Shown piece by piece: positions 1 through 7,693 of a stretch of 8,490 bases of DNA. Source of the DNA: JBCCMQ01 sp039179985 (GTDB lineage: Bacteria; Pseudomonadota; Alphaproteobacteria; Rhodobacterales; Rhodobacteraceae); assembly GCA_039179985.1 (NCBI GenBank), contig JBCDED010000108.1, positions 1 to 8,490 of the forward strand, read 5' to 3'. Position numbers and translations under genes: made by a program. How positions within the stretch are numbered: the stretch's first letter is position 1; each line of letters starts with the position of its first letter. The notes beneath the pieces were generated by a model that saw nothing but the letters and a program-made list of their open reading frames with translations, was not told where the DNA came from and made no database searches.

Positions 1-422
1 CCGATTCCGGGAACCTCGGTCAGCGTTGCAATGATATCCTCGGTGGGCGCCGTGCTGAGCGCGCGATAATCGATCCGTGCCGCCGCCAAAGCGCGCGCAT
101 AGCGGATCTTCTGCCGGCTCAGTCCCACGTTTCTGAGGTCCTCATCGCTGGCCCACATGATCTTTCGGGGGCCAGTCAGCCCCGCTTTCCGCATCTGCTG
201 CCAAATCGCACGGGCCGCGGCGACGCTGACTTGCTGGCTGACGATCGCGCTCAGCAATTGCGCAAACCCATCGGGACGGCGCCTCAAAGGCAAGGGACCG
301 GTCACGGCCTGCGCATGGGCCATGCGCGGACAGACCGCCACGAGATGCACCACGCCTCGCGCCACGTCCTCATCTGTTTCGATGATCTCTTCCCTCACAA
401 TGCGTGGATCCACGACAGGCAT
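1..422 (-). CDS. AlkA-like DNA-3-methyladenine glycosylase II, 3' end cut by window
   Basis: Probable base-excision-repair glycosylase of the HhH-GPD superfamily (AlkA type), which removes alkylated bases such as 3-methyladenine. The frame stays open for 140 codons to the window edge. Visible family features are the block FAQLLSAIVSQQVSVAAA (about residues 53-70), followed by AIW, then LRNVGLSRQKIRYARALA (about 96-113), and LTEVPGIG at the edge, which is the start of the helix-hairpin-helix. The catalytic Asp would lie beyond position 1 and cannot be checked. The chosen start is the ATG at 422-420, which overlaps the cobK 3' end by 28 nt. A GTG at 398-396 is an alternative that would overlap the cobK stop in the GTGA pattern, as cobK does with cbiD. 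Neither start has a well-spaced Shine-Dalgarno site (GAGG lies one base from the ATG). It is the third gene of the cbiD-cobK unit and is probably translated by coupling. Family call is strong; substrate range is inferred. Confidence 0.85.
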   Translation of the reverse strand, partial: MPVVDPRIVREEIIETDEDVARGVVHLVAVCPRMAHAQAVTGPLPLRRRPDGFAQLLSAIVSQQVSVAAARAIWQQMRKAGLTGPRKIMWASDEDLRNVGLSRQKIRYARALAAARIDYRALSTAPTEDIIATLTEVPGI

Positions 423-1117
423 TCCTCGACAGTTTCCGCCTTGTCCCCCGGAGGCTGCGGCGGTCTTTCGATCAAAGCGACCCGGAGATCAAGCGCGCGC
501 GCCGCGTCAAGTTTACTGCGTGATGTTTCGCCCCCGGCATTCTTGGCGACCAACCAATCGACTCCTAACTCGCGGAAAAGCCGGATCTCATCGGCGACGC
601 TGAAAGGCGGCCTTGCGATGTGATACTGACCGCTGGGAAAAGGAAACGGGCCATCCGGCGGCTCTATCTGGCGACAGATCACGCGCGCGTGCCTTAGATT
701 GGCAAAATGCGCCAGTGTTTGCCGTCCTGTTGCCAGAAACACAGTCTGTTCGGCGGACACATGAGCGGCAAGATCCTCTTCCCGCGCGAGCGACAGCCAG
801 CCGTCATCAAGAGACCACGGCAATCGAAGAAGCTGACAATACGGCAAACCCAGTTCCGCGCAGAGGCGCGCACTGCGATTCGAGATACGGTGCGCAAAGG
901 GGTGCGTTGCATCGAGAACGGCGGTGATGTGATGGTTCTTCAGATACTGGACAAACCCGGCTGAGCCACCAAACCCGCCGATCCTGGTCGGCACACCCAA
1001 TCTCACTGGCTCACGGGTCGTCCCTGCAAGGGACGCCACAAGTGCGACGCCTTGCTCAGTTGCCGCGACAGCAATCTCGCGTGCCTCGCGGGTGCCTGCC
1101 AGCAGAAGGATCGTCAC
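395..1117 (-). CDS. cobK: Precorrin-6A reductase (CobK/CbiJ family)
   Basis: Reduces the macrocycle of precorrin-6A (or its cobalt form) to precorrin-6B with NADPH, a cytoplasmic step of corrin-ring synthesis. The protein is 240 aa, close to the usual CobK length. Recognisable blocks are LLLAGTREAR near the N-terminus (residues 4-13), RIGGFGG (45-51), DATHPFA (69-75), FLATGRQ (127-133), and LVAKNAGGETSRSKLDAAR (about 189-207) near the C-terminus. The start is a GTG at 1117-1115 that overlaps the cbiD TGA stop by 4 nt (GTGA), so translational coupling to cbiD is expected. The 3' end overlaps the AlkA-like gene in turn. Whether the true substrate carries cobalt depends on which pathway the organism uses, and this protein alone does not settle it. 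Confidence 0.95.
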   Translation of the reverse strand: MTILLLAGTREAREIAVAATEQGVALVASLAGTTREPVRLGVPTRIGGFGGSAGFVQYLKNHHITAVLDATHPFAHRISNRSARLCAELGLPYCQLLRLPWSLDDGWLSLAREEDLAAHVSAEQTVFLATGRQTLAHFANLRHARVICRQIEPPDGPFPFPSGQYHIARPPFSVADEIRLFRELGVDWLVAKNAGGETSRSKLDAARALDLRVALIERPPQPPGDKAETVEECLSWIHAL

Positions 1118-2193
1118 GCCGCCGCCATGGCCAGAATCTGTCCTCCGCGGTCAATTACGACGGTGTCGCACTGAACCTCATCCGGCAACATTTCACGGAC
1201 TTTCGCGCAGCCTGTCTGCGCGACCCACGTCGCCATGGTCTGTCCGGCCGTTTCATAGGCCTGAAGCGCCGTGTTCGCGTTTTTCAGTTCCGGCAAGCGA
1301 AGTGTTTGGGCAAGTGCATTAAAGTCGACCTGACTGCGCGCGGAATGCAAATCGCGGGCGCCTTGAGCCAGTTTCGTCATCTTGCCGATGCCGCCACCAA
1401 CCGTAACGCGCGGAACCGGATGACGCGCCAAATACTTCAGCATGCCACCGGCAAAATCACCCATGTCGAGCATCGCATGATCTGGCAGATCGTACAGCGC
1501 CTGCACCGTTTTTTCGCTCGTTGCTCCAGTGCATCCGGCGACGTGGCTCTGGCCGGTCTCCCGCGCCACATCGATGCCACGGTGGATCGATGCGATCCAG
1601 GCCGCGCAAGAAAACGGTCGCACAATGCCCGTCGTGCCGAGGATCGAAAGACCGCCGGTGATCCCAAGACGCGGGTTCCAGGTGCGCAGGGCAATCTCCT
1701 CGCCGCCGGGAATTGACACCTCGACGACGATATCCGGGGACTGATTCAATCGTTCGGCCATCTCCTGAACGGTGTCGGTTATCATCTGTCGGGGCACCGG
1801 ATTAATCGCCGGTTCGCCCGGCGCAATTGGCAGGCCGGGTAAGCTCACAATGCCCACGCCCTCACCGGCGCGAAACACGACGCCGCCTTCAGAACTGCTG
1901 ACGCGCGAGACAATCAGGGCCCCGTGGGTGACATCGGGATCATCACCCGCGTCCTTGATGATTCCGGCCTCACACCAACCGGTCCCCGTTTTCCAGTGGG
2001 AGATCGCAAAACTCGGTCGTTCTCCGCCCGGCAAAGTGATGCGCACCCGGTCTGGCCGCCCCTCGCCCCAAAGTCCCATCAATGCGGCCCGCGTCGCTGC
2101 CGTGGCACAGGCACCGGTCGTCCAGCCGCGGCGCAACGAGGTTTGGGATTTGTCGGTGGGTCGCTGTGGCGTGATATCGGGGTTCTGGCGCAT
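1114..2193 (-). CDS. cbiD: Cobalt-precorrin-5B (C1)-methyltransferase CbiD
   Basis: SAM-dependent methylation at C-1 of (cobalt-)precorrin-5B, giving precorrin-6A. The 359-aa protein has the family's characteristic stretches: RRGWTTGACATAA at residues 21-33, KDAGDDPDVTHG at 80-91, NPRLGITGGLSILGTTGIVR at 173-192, MGDFAGGMLK at 244-253, GGGIGKMTKLAQG at 266-278 and LHSARSQVDF at 282-291. It is first in a minus-strand unit with cobK and the AlkA-like gene. The ATG at 2193-2191 has no Shine-Dalgarno site. A sigma70-like promoter (2202-2230) would start transcription about 2 nt before it, so the mRNA may be leaderless. CbiD was defined in the anaerobic pathway, but alphaproteobacteria with an otherwise oxygen-dependent route can carry it where CobF is missing. 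That role here is inference. Confidence 0.95.
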   Translation of the reverse strand: MRQNPDITPQRPTDKSQTSLRRGWTTGACATAATRAALMGLWGEGRPDRVRITLPGGERPSFAISHWKTGTGWCEAGIIKDAGDDPDVTHGALIVSRVSSSEGGVVFRAGEGVGIVSLPGLPIAPGEPAINPVPRQMITDTVQEMAERLNQSPDIVVEVSIPGGEEIALRTWNPRLGITGGLSILGTTGIVRPFSCAAWIASIHRGIDVARETGQSHVAGCTGATSEKTVQALYDLPDHAMLDMGDFAGGMLKYLARHPVPRVTVGGGIGKMTKLAQGARDLHSARSQVDFNALAQTLRLPELKNANTALQAYETAGQTMATWVAQTGCAKVREMLPDEVQCDTVVIDRGGQILAMAAA

Positions 2194-2201
2194 CAGAAGG
2201 A

Positions 2202-2230
2202 ACTATAGGCCTTCGCCATGGCCTCGCCAA
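2202..2230 (-). promoter_or_regulatory. Putative sigma70 promoter of cbiD, near-leaderless
   Basis: On the minus strand TTGGCG (2230-2225) is followed after 17 bp by TATAGT (2207-2202). The -35 matches TTGACA at 4 of 6 positions and the -10 matches TATAAT at 5 of 6. Initiation about 7 nt downstream of the -10 falls near 2195, two bases before the cbiD ATG. This agrees with the absence of a Shine-Dalgarno site. Prediction by eye only. Confidence 0.45.
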
Positions 2231-2246
2231 CGGGCAAAGTCCGTCT

Positions 2247-2264
2247 ATGCAAGCACAAATGCAT
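2247..2264. repeat. Inverted repeat ATGCA-N8-TGCAT upstream of cobA
   Basis: The arms at 2247-2251 and 2260-2264 are perfectly complementary, with an 8-bp spacer. It lies in the middle of the cbiD/cobA divergent region, upstream of the proposed cbiD -35, where a regulator could act on either gene. It matches no operator I can name, and five-base arms can arise by chance. Confidence 0.25.
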
Positions 2265-2343
2265 GCCTGGAATGTCGCAGTTGACGGTCTCGGTGGTCGC
2301 CCGGGGCCTTTTCGAACGCTGCAGTTCACGGCATAGAAGAAGG

Positions 2344-3195
2344 ATGGTTGAGTCTTCACCCCTTCCACAGGCCGACTGGCCCCGTTTCGACCCCGGTTGG
2401 GTTTGGCTGTGCGGTGCGGGACCCGGTGATCCGGGGCTGCTGACGTTACATGCCTTACACGCCTTGCGTGAGGCGGATACGGTCGTCTACGACGCGTTGG
2501 TCCAGAACTCTGTTCTGGACTGGGCGCCACAGGCCAATCACATCTATGCAGGCAAGCGCGGCGGCAAGCCCTCGGCCAAGCAGCGCGACATATCACTGCG
2601 GCTGGTACAGCTGGCGCGCGAGGGCAAACGCGTCCTGCGCCTGAAAGGCGGTGATCCCTTTGTCTTTGGCCGAGGCGGAGAAGAGGCGCAGACTCTGGTG
2701 CAGCACAATGTTCCGATCCGGATCATTCCGGGGATCAGCGCGGGCATTGGCGGTCTGGCCTATTCCGGGATCCCGGTGACGCATCGCGACGTGAATCAGG
2801 CGGTGACATTTGTGACCGGGCATGATCAGTCGGGCAATGCGCCCGGCTCTCTGGACTGGGCCGCGATTGCCCGAGGCAGTCAGGTCATCGTCGTGTACAT
2901 GGGCATGAAACATGCGGCGCAGATCAGCAACGCGTTGATCGTGGCGGGGCGCAGTCCGGATGAGCCTTGTGCCGTTGTGTCCAGCGCCACGACGGACCAA
3001 CAACGCGTGCTGGAAACAACACTCGAACGACTTGCCCCCGATATCGCCGCACAGAAGATGGAACCTCCCGCGATCCTGTGCATCGGACGCGCGGTTCTGA
3101 TGCGGCAAGTCTTGGACTGGCAGACGATGTTGGAAGGCGGAGCTCCCCGCAATCTCGATCCTCTGGGTCGTGGCCGCCCTGCCGAGAGCGCCTGA
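2344..3195 (+). CDS. cobA: Uroporphyrinogen-III C-methyltransferase (SUMT)
   Basis: Transfers two methyl groups from SAM to C-2 and C-7 of uroporphyrinogen III, making precorrin-2, the branch point to cobalamin and siroheme. With the start at ATG 2344 the protein is 283 aa, about the length of stand-alone CobA (about 280). Family signatures are VWLCGAGPGDPGLLTLHAL (residues 20-38, SAM-binding loop), RLKGGDPFVFGRGGEE (99-114), IIPGISAG (127-134) and GIPVTHRD (142-149). There is no siroheme dehydrogenase/ferrochelatase domain, so this is not the fused CysG form, and a role in the neighbouring cobalamin pathway is most likely. The start is preceded by the purine-rich AGAAGAAGG (2335-2343), which sits close to the ATG. 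The upstream in-frame ATG at 2218 is rejected because its extension is not family-like. cobB follows after 20 bp. Confidence 0.95.
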   Translation: MVESSPLPQADWPRFDPGWVWLCGAGPGDPGLLTLHALHALREADTVVYDALVQNSVLDWAPQANHIYAGKRGGKPSAKQRDISLRLVQLAREGKRVLRLKGGDPFVFGRGGEEAQTLVQHNVPIRIIPGISAGIGGLAYSGIPVTHRDVNQAVTFVTGHDQSGNAPGSLDWAAIARGSQVIVVYMGMKHAAQISNALIVAGRSPDEPCAVVSSATTDQQRVLETTLERLAPDIAAQKMEPPAILCIGRAVLMRQVLDWQTMLEGGAPRNLDPLGRGRPAESA

Positions 3196-3215
3196 AAGCG
3201 TCCGCGTCGTCAATC

Positions 3216-4496
3216 ATGGGACAAGGATTGATCATCGCCGCTCCCGCTTCGGGGTCAGGTAAGACCACCGTCACGCTGGCGTTGCTTCGACTGCTCGCGC
3301 GCGAGGGTTTGGCGGTACGCGGCGCCAAATCCGGCCCTGACTACATCGATCCCGCATTTCACACCGCCGCCTGTGGTACCTCATGCGTCAATCTCGATGC
3401 CTGGGCCATGGCGCCGGACCGCATTCATGATCTGGCATCCGGCGAGGGTCTGCTCGTAATCGAAGGGGCAATGGGCCTTTTCGACGGGGCACCGCCAGAC
3501 AATCGCGGCGCGGTCGCCGATCTGGCGCGCCTGCTGTCCCTGCCCGTCGTTCTGGTGGTCGATGCCGGTCGGATGTCGGGATCCGTGGCCGCGCTGGTTC
3601 AGGGCTTTGCCCGGCATGATCCGAACGTACATGTCGCGGGTGTCGTTCTCAACAAAGTCGGATCAGACAAGCATGAGACGATGCTGCGCCGTGCGCTGTC
3701 ATCCACGGGTTTGCCCGTCCTTGCCTGCTTGCGACGGTCCCCAGAGCTGTCCCAACCATCGCGACATTTGGGGCTGGTTCAGGCCAGGGAGCGCCCGGAT
3801 CTTGACCGCTTTCTCGAGCAGGCCGCCGACGCTCTGTCGAACAGCCTTGACCGTGCAACTCTGCAAGCGCTTGCGATGCCGGTGCCTGGGCCGGCCGGGT
3901 CGCCGCGATGCCCACCTCCCGGGCAAGTGATCGCGGTCGCCACAGATGCGGCTTTCGGATTTTCCTACACGCATCACCTGGAAGACTGGCGGCAGCAAGG
4001 CGCCGAACTGCGGTTCTTTTCGCCCTTGGCCGACGAACCGGTGCCTGACTCGGATTTCGTCTTCCTGCCCGGAGGTTACCCCGAGCTTCATGCTGGTCGG
4101 ATCGCAGCATCCCATAACTTCATGCAAAGCTTGAGAATTGCATCTCAAATTACTGATATATATGGTGAGTGTGGTGGGTACATGGTGCTTGGAAACACGT
4201 TGACGGATGCGGATGGACAAACGCATCCCATGGCGGGTCTCCTGCCTCTGAGCACCAGCTTTGAACACCCGCGCCGCCACCTGGGCTATCGCCATTTGGT
4301 CGCCCGCGAAGGCCCGCATCGCGGTGCGTGGCTGGGCCACGAGTTTCACTATGCCACGACCGTGTTCGCCGAAGGTGAGCCGCTGTTCGCAGCCAGCGAT
4401 GCCGAAGGTCAGGCATTACCGGATATGGGCCTTCGGGCCGGTCGCGTTCAGGGCTCTTTCGCGCATCTGATTGAACCGGCGAGGATACGCAACTGA
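3216..4496 (+). CDS. cobB: Cobyrinate/hydrogenobyrinate a,c-diamide synthase
   Basis: ATP- and glutamine-dependent amidation of the a and c carboxylates of the corrin ring. From ATG 3216 the protein is 426 aa, normal for CobB/CbiA. The N-terminal ATPase half shows the P-loop APASGSGKTT (residues 9-18), KSGPDYIDPAFH (38-49) and EGAMGLFDG (83-91). The C-terminal class-I-like glutamine amidotransferase half shows FLPGGYPELHAG (283-294), YGECGGYM (316-323) with the probable nucleophile Cys319, GHEFHY (374-379) and GSFAHL (413-418) with the likely catalytic His417. The upstream frame stays open to 2967 but runs inside cobA and is not family-like. No clear Shine-Dalgarno is visible; it lies 20 bp after cobA and is probably co-transcribed. 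An AT-rich patch (4111-4170) of unusual codons encodes the segment just before Cys319. Confidence 0.95.
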   Translation: MGQGLIIAAPASGSGKTTVTLALLRLLAREGLAVRGAKSGPDYIDPAFHTAACGTSCVNLDAWAMAPDRIHDLASGEGLLVIEGAMGLFDGAPPDNRGAVADLARLLSLPVVLVVDAGRMSGSVAALVQGFARHDPNVHVAGVVLNKVGSDKHETMLRRALSSTGLPVLACLRRSPELSQPSRHLGLVQARERPDLDRFLEQAADALSNSLDRATLQALAMPVPGPAGSPRCPPPGQVIAVATDAAFGFSYTHHLEDWRQQGAELRFFSPLADEPVPDSDFVFLPGGYPELHAGRIAASHNFMQSLRIASQITDIYGECGGYMVLGNTLTDADGQTHPMAGLLPLSTSFEHPRRHLGYRHLVAREGPHRGAWLGHEFHYATTVFAEGEPLFAASDAEGQALPDMGLRAGRVQGSFAHLIEPARIRN

Positions 4497-4509
4497 TCGG
4501 GCTTGCCGC

Positions 4510-4536
4510 ACTTCGCGTTAAGGCGTAGCACGAAGT
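4510..4536 (+). repeat. Inverted repeat directly before the MFS start codon
   Basis: ACTTCG (4510-4515) and CGAAGT (4531-4536) form a perfect 6-bp stem that ends against the ATG at 4537. The 15-nt loop holds the only Shine-Dalgarno-like sequence, AAGG (4520-4523), 13 nt from the start. In RNA the hairpin could hide the start region. It could equally be a small operator or chance. Confidence 0.35.
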
Positions 4537-5763
4537 ATGAGCGACGCGACCCTGCCCTATGATGACGATGCCAGAGCCCGCCGGAACGTCATGGTTCTGG
4601 TGCTGGCGCAGGCCATTCTGGGTGCGCAGATGGCGATGATTTTTGTCGTAGGCGGATTGGCTGGCCAGAGCCTCGCCACCAATATCTGTTTTGCGACGCT
4701 GCCGATCACGCTGATCGTGCTGGGGTCGATGCTGGCCGCCAACCCGCTTTCGATGGCCATGCAGCGTTTCGGGCGGCGCGCCGGTTTTCTAATGGGGACC
4801 GCGGCAGGTGCGATCGGCGGTGCGATTTCCGCCTTGGGGCTTTACTACGCCTCGTTCGGGCTTTTTCTGGCCGGCAGTCTGATCAGCGGAGTTTACATGT
4901 CCGCGCAGGCCTTTTACCGCTTTGCCGCCGCCGATACAGCAAGCGAGTCCTTCCGACCGAAAGCCATCTCCTACGTCTTGGCGGGCGGTCTGGTCAGCGC
5001 GTTTATAGGCCCGCAACTGGTCAAAGTCACAAGTCAGGCCTTCGTGATTCCCTTCTTCGGCACCTATCTGACCGTGATTGCGATAAACATCGTCGGCGCG
5101 CTGCTCTTTGCGTTTCTCGACATACCCAAACCGACATCCGTGCCCAAGGATTCCCCCGGGCAAGGCCGCACGCGCTGGCAGTTGATCACAACGCCGCGCA
5201 TCGCCGTCGCGGTCATCTGTGCGATGGTCTCTTATGCGCTGATGAACCTTGTCATGACGTCCACGCCGCTTGCCGTGGTGGGCTGCGGCTATACCGAGGG
5301 CAACGCGGCGGACGTGGTCACGCTGCATGTACTGGCGATGTTCGCGCCGTCCTTTTTCACCGGCCATCTGATCGCGCGGTTCGGGGTCGAGCGGATCATC
5401 GGCGCAGGTCTCGTGATCCTGACTCTGGCCGGTGCCGTCGCCTTGCAGGGTGTGGCGCTGGAAAACTTCTTTGTCGCGCTGGTGCTGCTTGGGCTCGGCT
5501 GGAATTTCGGCTTCATCGGCGCAACGACGATGCTGGCCGCCTCTCACACGCCCGAGGAACGCGGCCGCATGCAGGGCCTCAACGATCTGCTGGTCTTTGG
5601 CGGCGTCACGGTCGCCTCGCTCAGTTCCGGCGGGCTGATGAACTGCACGGGCGGCGCGCCAGAGGCCGGCTGGGCGGCCGTCAACCTCGCGATGGTACCG
5701 TTCCTGGTGCTCGCGGGCGGCGCGCTGATCTGGCTCAGCTGGCAGCGGCGCGAGATGGCGTAA
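4537..5763 (+). CDS. MFS transporter, 12 transmembrane helices
   Basis: Inner-membrane permease of the major facilitator superfamily; substrate unknown. The 408-aa protein has a short charged N-terminus (residues 1-17) and then hydrophobic segments in two blocks of about six. The blocks are separated by a hydrophilic loop near 196-219 (IPKPTSVPKDSPGQGRTR) typical of the central MFS loop. MQRFGRRAGF (75-84), after the second helix, is a degenerate motif A, and ARFGVERIIGA (280-290) is its counterpart in the second half. MTSTPLAVVGCGYT (240-253), GWNFGFIGATTML (321-333) and PEERGRMQGLNDLLVFGG (339-356) fit an MFS subgroup I associate with alphaproteobacteria. It starts 40 bp after cobB, so it may be read through from it, but that spacing alone does not make it a corrinoid transporter. 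It converges on cysS with 22 bp between stops; no terminator was seen. Confidence 0.9.
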   Translation: MSDATLPYDDDARARRNVMVLVLAQAILGAQMAMIFVVGGLAGQSLATNICFATLPITLIVLGSMLAANPLSMAMQRFGRRAGFLMGTAAGAIGGAISALGLYYASFGLFLAGSLISGVYMSAQAFYRFAAADTASESFRPKAISYVLAGGLVSAFIGPQLVKVTSQAFVIPFFGTYLTVIAINIVGALLFAFLDIPKPTSVPKDSPGQGRTRWQLITTPRIAVAVICAMVSYALMNLVMTSTPLAVVGCGYTEGNAADVVTLHVLAMFAPSFFTGHLIARFGVERIIGAGLVILTLAGAVALQGVALENFFVALVLLGLGWNFGFIGATTMLAASHTPEERGRMQGLNDLLVFGGVTVASLSSGGLMNCTGGAPEAGWAAVNLAMVPFLVLAGGALIWLSWQRREMA

Positions 5764-5785
5764 AAGCAGCCGCCATCACACCGGG

Positions 5786-7168
<1,383 letters not shown>

Positions 7169-7533
7169 CTTGTCGCGCGGCCTTTCGCTTTGGGGCGCGG
7201 CTTAACAACTTCGTCGCCCGGAGGGAATAGAGCGCCGCACGTCCCCTCTCGGCACTCCCTCAGCCCGCGAACCGTCAGAGCCGCAATGGACAAGAGCCCG
7301 CAATGAAAATGTCGACGTAGGGCATGGCTTTGACCGGCGGCGGTTCTTACGGATCGGATGTCGGCGACCGTGAGATGGAGATGCAGGAGGTTGGCGTCAA
7401 CTGTCGCGAACGAATGTCTCCTTAAAGCGGCGCGAATGTTAATCATGTTGCCAGCAAAGCCTGCTCCTCCGGGGGCAAAAAACCTTACCGATGCAAGTAT
7501 TTGACGATCTTGTGTTGCCACGCCCGTTCAGCG
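7169..7533. other. Intergenic region upstream of cysS, no supported gene
   Basis: This 365-bp stretch must contain the cysS promoter (minus strand), but no convincing -35/-10 pair was found. A minus-strand frame of 118 codons (GTG 7521, stop overlapping the cysS ATG) exists. It has low third-position GC for this genome, many AT-ending codons and no recognisable motif, so it is not called. Two CGAATGT words about 25 bp apart (around 7410-7440) and relaxed base composition suggest diverged, non-coding sequence. An A6 run (7477-7482) follows GC-rich sequence on the plus strand, but no terminator stem-loop with a U-tract is formed on either strand. Confidence 0.5.
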
Positions 7534-7563
7534 CTTGACGTATCGTTTTGAGCCCTATCTGTG
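7534..7563 (+). promoter_or_regulatory. Putative RpoH (heat-shock) type promoter
   Basis: CTTGACG at 7534-7540 and CCTATCTGTG at 7554-7563 match the two halves of the alphaproteobacterial heat-shock promoter consensus (CTTG ... CYTATVTNNG). The gap after CTTG is 16 nt; the published spacing is usually 17-18. Transcription would begin near 7567, giving a leader of about 22 nt with a good Shine-Dalgarno in front of the 27-codon ORF at 7589. The same region gives a poor sigma70 -10. Assignment by eye from consensus only. Confidence 0.45.
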
Positions 7564-7575
7564 ACAGGACTCAAA
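7547..7575. repeat. Inverted repeat overlapping the putative -10
   Basis: TTTGAGCCCT (7547-7556) and AGGACTCAAA (7566-7575) pair at 9 of 10 positions around the 9-bp centre ATCTGTGAC. It straddles the putative -10 and start site, where a repressor would block initiation. If transcription instead starts further upstream, the RNA would fold into a hairpin just before the Shine-Dalgarno at 7578. Confidence 0.5.
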
Positions 7576-7588
7576 CGGGAGAAAAGCG

Positions 7589-7672
7589 ATGAATAAAGGT
7601 CTGGTTACGGCGATGCTTCTGATTATCGGCGGTATGGTGGGCGCACCGGTATTGTTTCTGTCGTTCATCTGA
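7589..7672 (+). CDS. Small hydrophobic membrane peptide, 27 aa
   Basis: The ORF begins ATG AAT AAA GGT and encodes a peptide starting MNKGLVTAMLLIIGG and ending in LFLSFI. A single Lys near the N-terminus is followed by about 23 uncharged, mostly hydrophobic residues containing a GGMVGA small-residue motif, as in single-span small membrane proteins with the N-terminus inside. The Shine-Dalgarno GGGAG (7578-7582) stands 7 nt before the ATG, which is optimal. An RpoH-like promoter lies just upstream and a strong stem-loop (7694-7722) lies 21 nt after the stop, so it could be a compact stand-alone transcription unit. I recognise no family. It could instead be a signal-like or leader peptide, or a chance ORF; the ribosome site, composition and flanking signals argue for a real gene. 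Confidence 0.55.
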   Translation: MNKGLVTAMLLIIGGMVGAPVLFLSFI

Positions 7673-7693
7673 CGGACCTTCTCGCGTTCAGTA

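Larger units (their letters stand above)
2194..2343. promoter_or_regulatory. Divergent regulatory region between cbiD and cobA
   Basis: These 150 bp separate the start codons of cbiD (minus) and cobA (plus). The region carries the proposed cbiD promoter and an ATGCA-N8-TGCAT inverted repeat. It also has a TTGACG hexamer at 2281-2286 with no good -10 at 16-18 bp spacing. No B12-box-like sequence was found and the region is short for a cobalamin riboswitch. An in-frame ATG at 2218 would extend cobA by 42 residues. That extension is rich in Cys, Arg and Lys, resembles nothing known in CobA, and would overlap the cbiD promoter, so the stretch is read as non-coding. Confidence 0.6.

Noticed and set aside
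157..1716. Several plus-strand frames opposite the AlkA-like, cobK and cbiD genes
   Set aside because: They are antisense shadows. The minus-strand proteins carry unmistakable family motifs.
2218..2343. 42-residue N-terminal extension of cobA from ATG 2218
   Set aside because: It does not resemble CobA, would give an overlong protein, and covers the proposed cbiD promoter. ATG 2344 gives the expected 283 aa.
2194..2343. Cobalamin riboswitch upstream of cobA or cbiD
   Set aside because: No B12-box-like sequence was found and the spacer is shorter than a typical riboswitch plus expression platform.
2967..3215. Upstream extension of the cobB frame
   Set aside because: It lies within cobA in another frame. 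CobB family sequence begins at the Met at 3216 (MGQGLIIAAPASGSGKTT).
7450..7482. Intrinsic terminator suggested by GC-rich sequence next to an A6/T6 run
   Set aside because: On the plus strand the run is A. On the minus strand the T-run precedes rather than follows the GC-rich part, so it has the wrong geometry.
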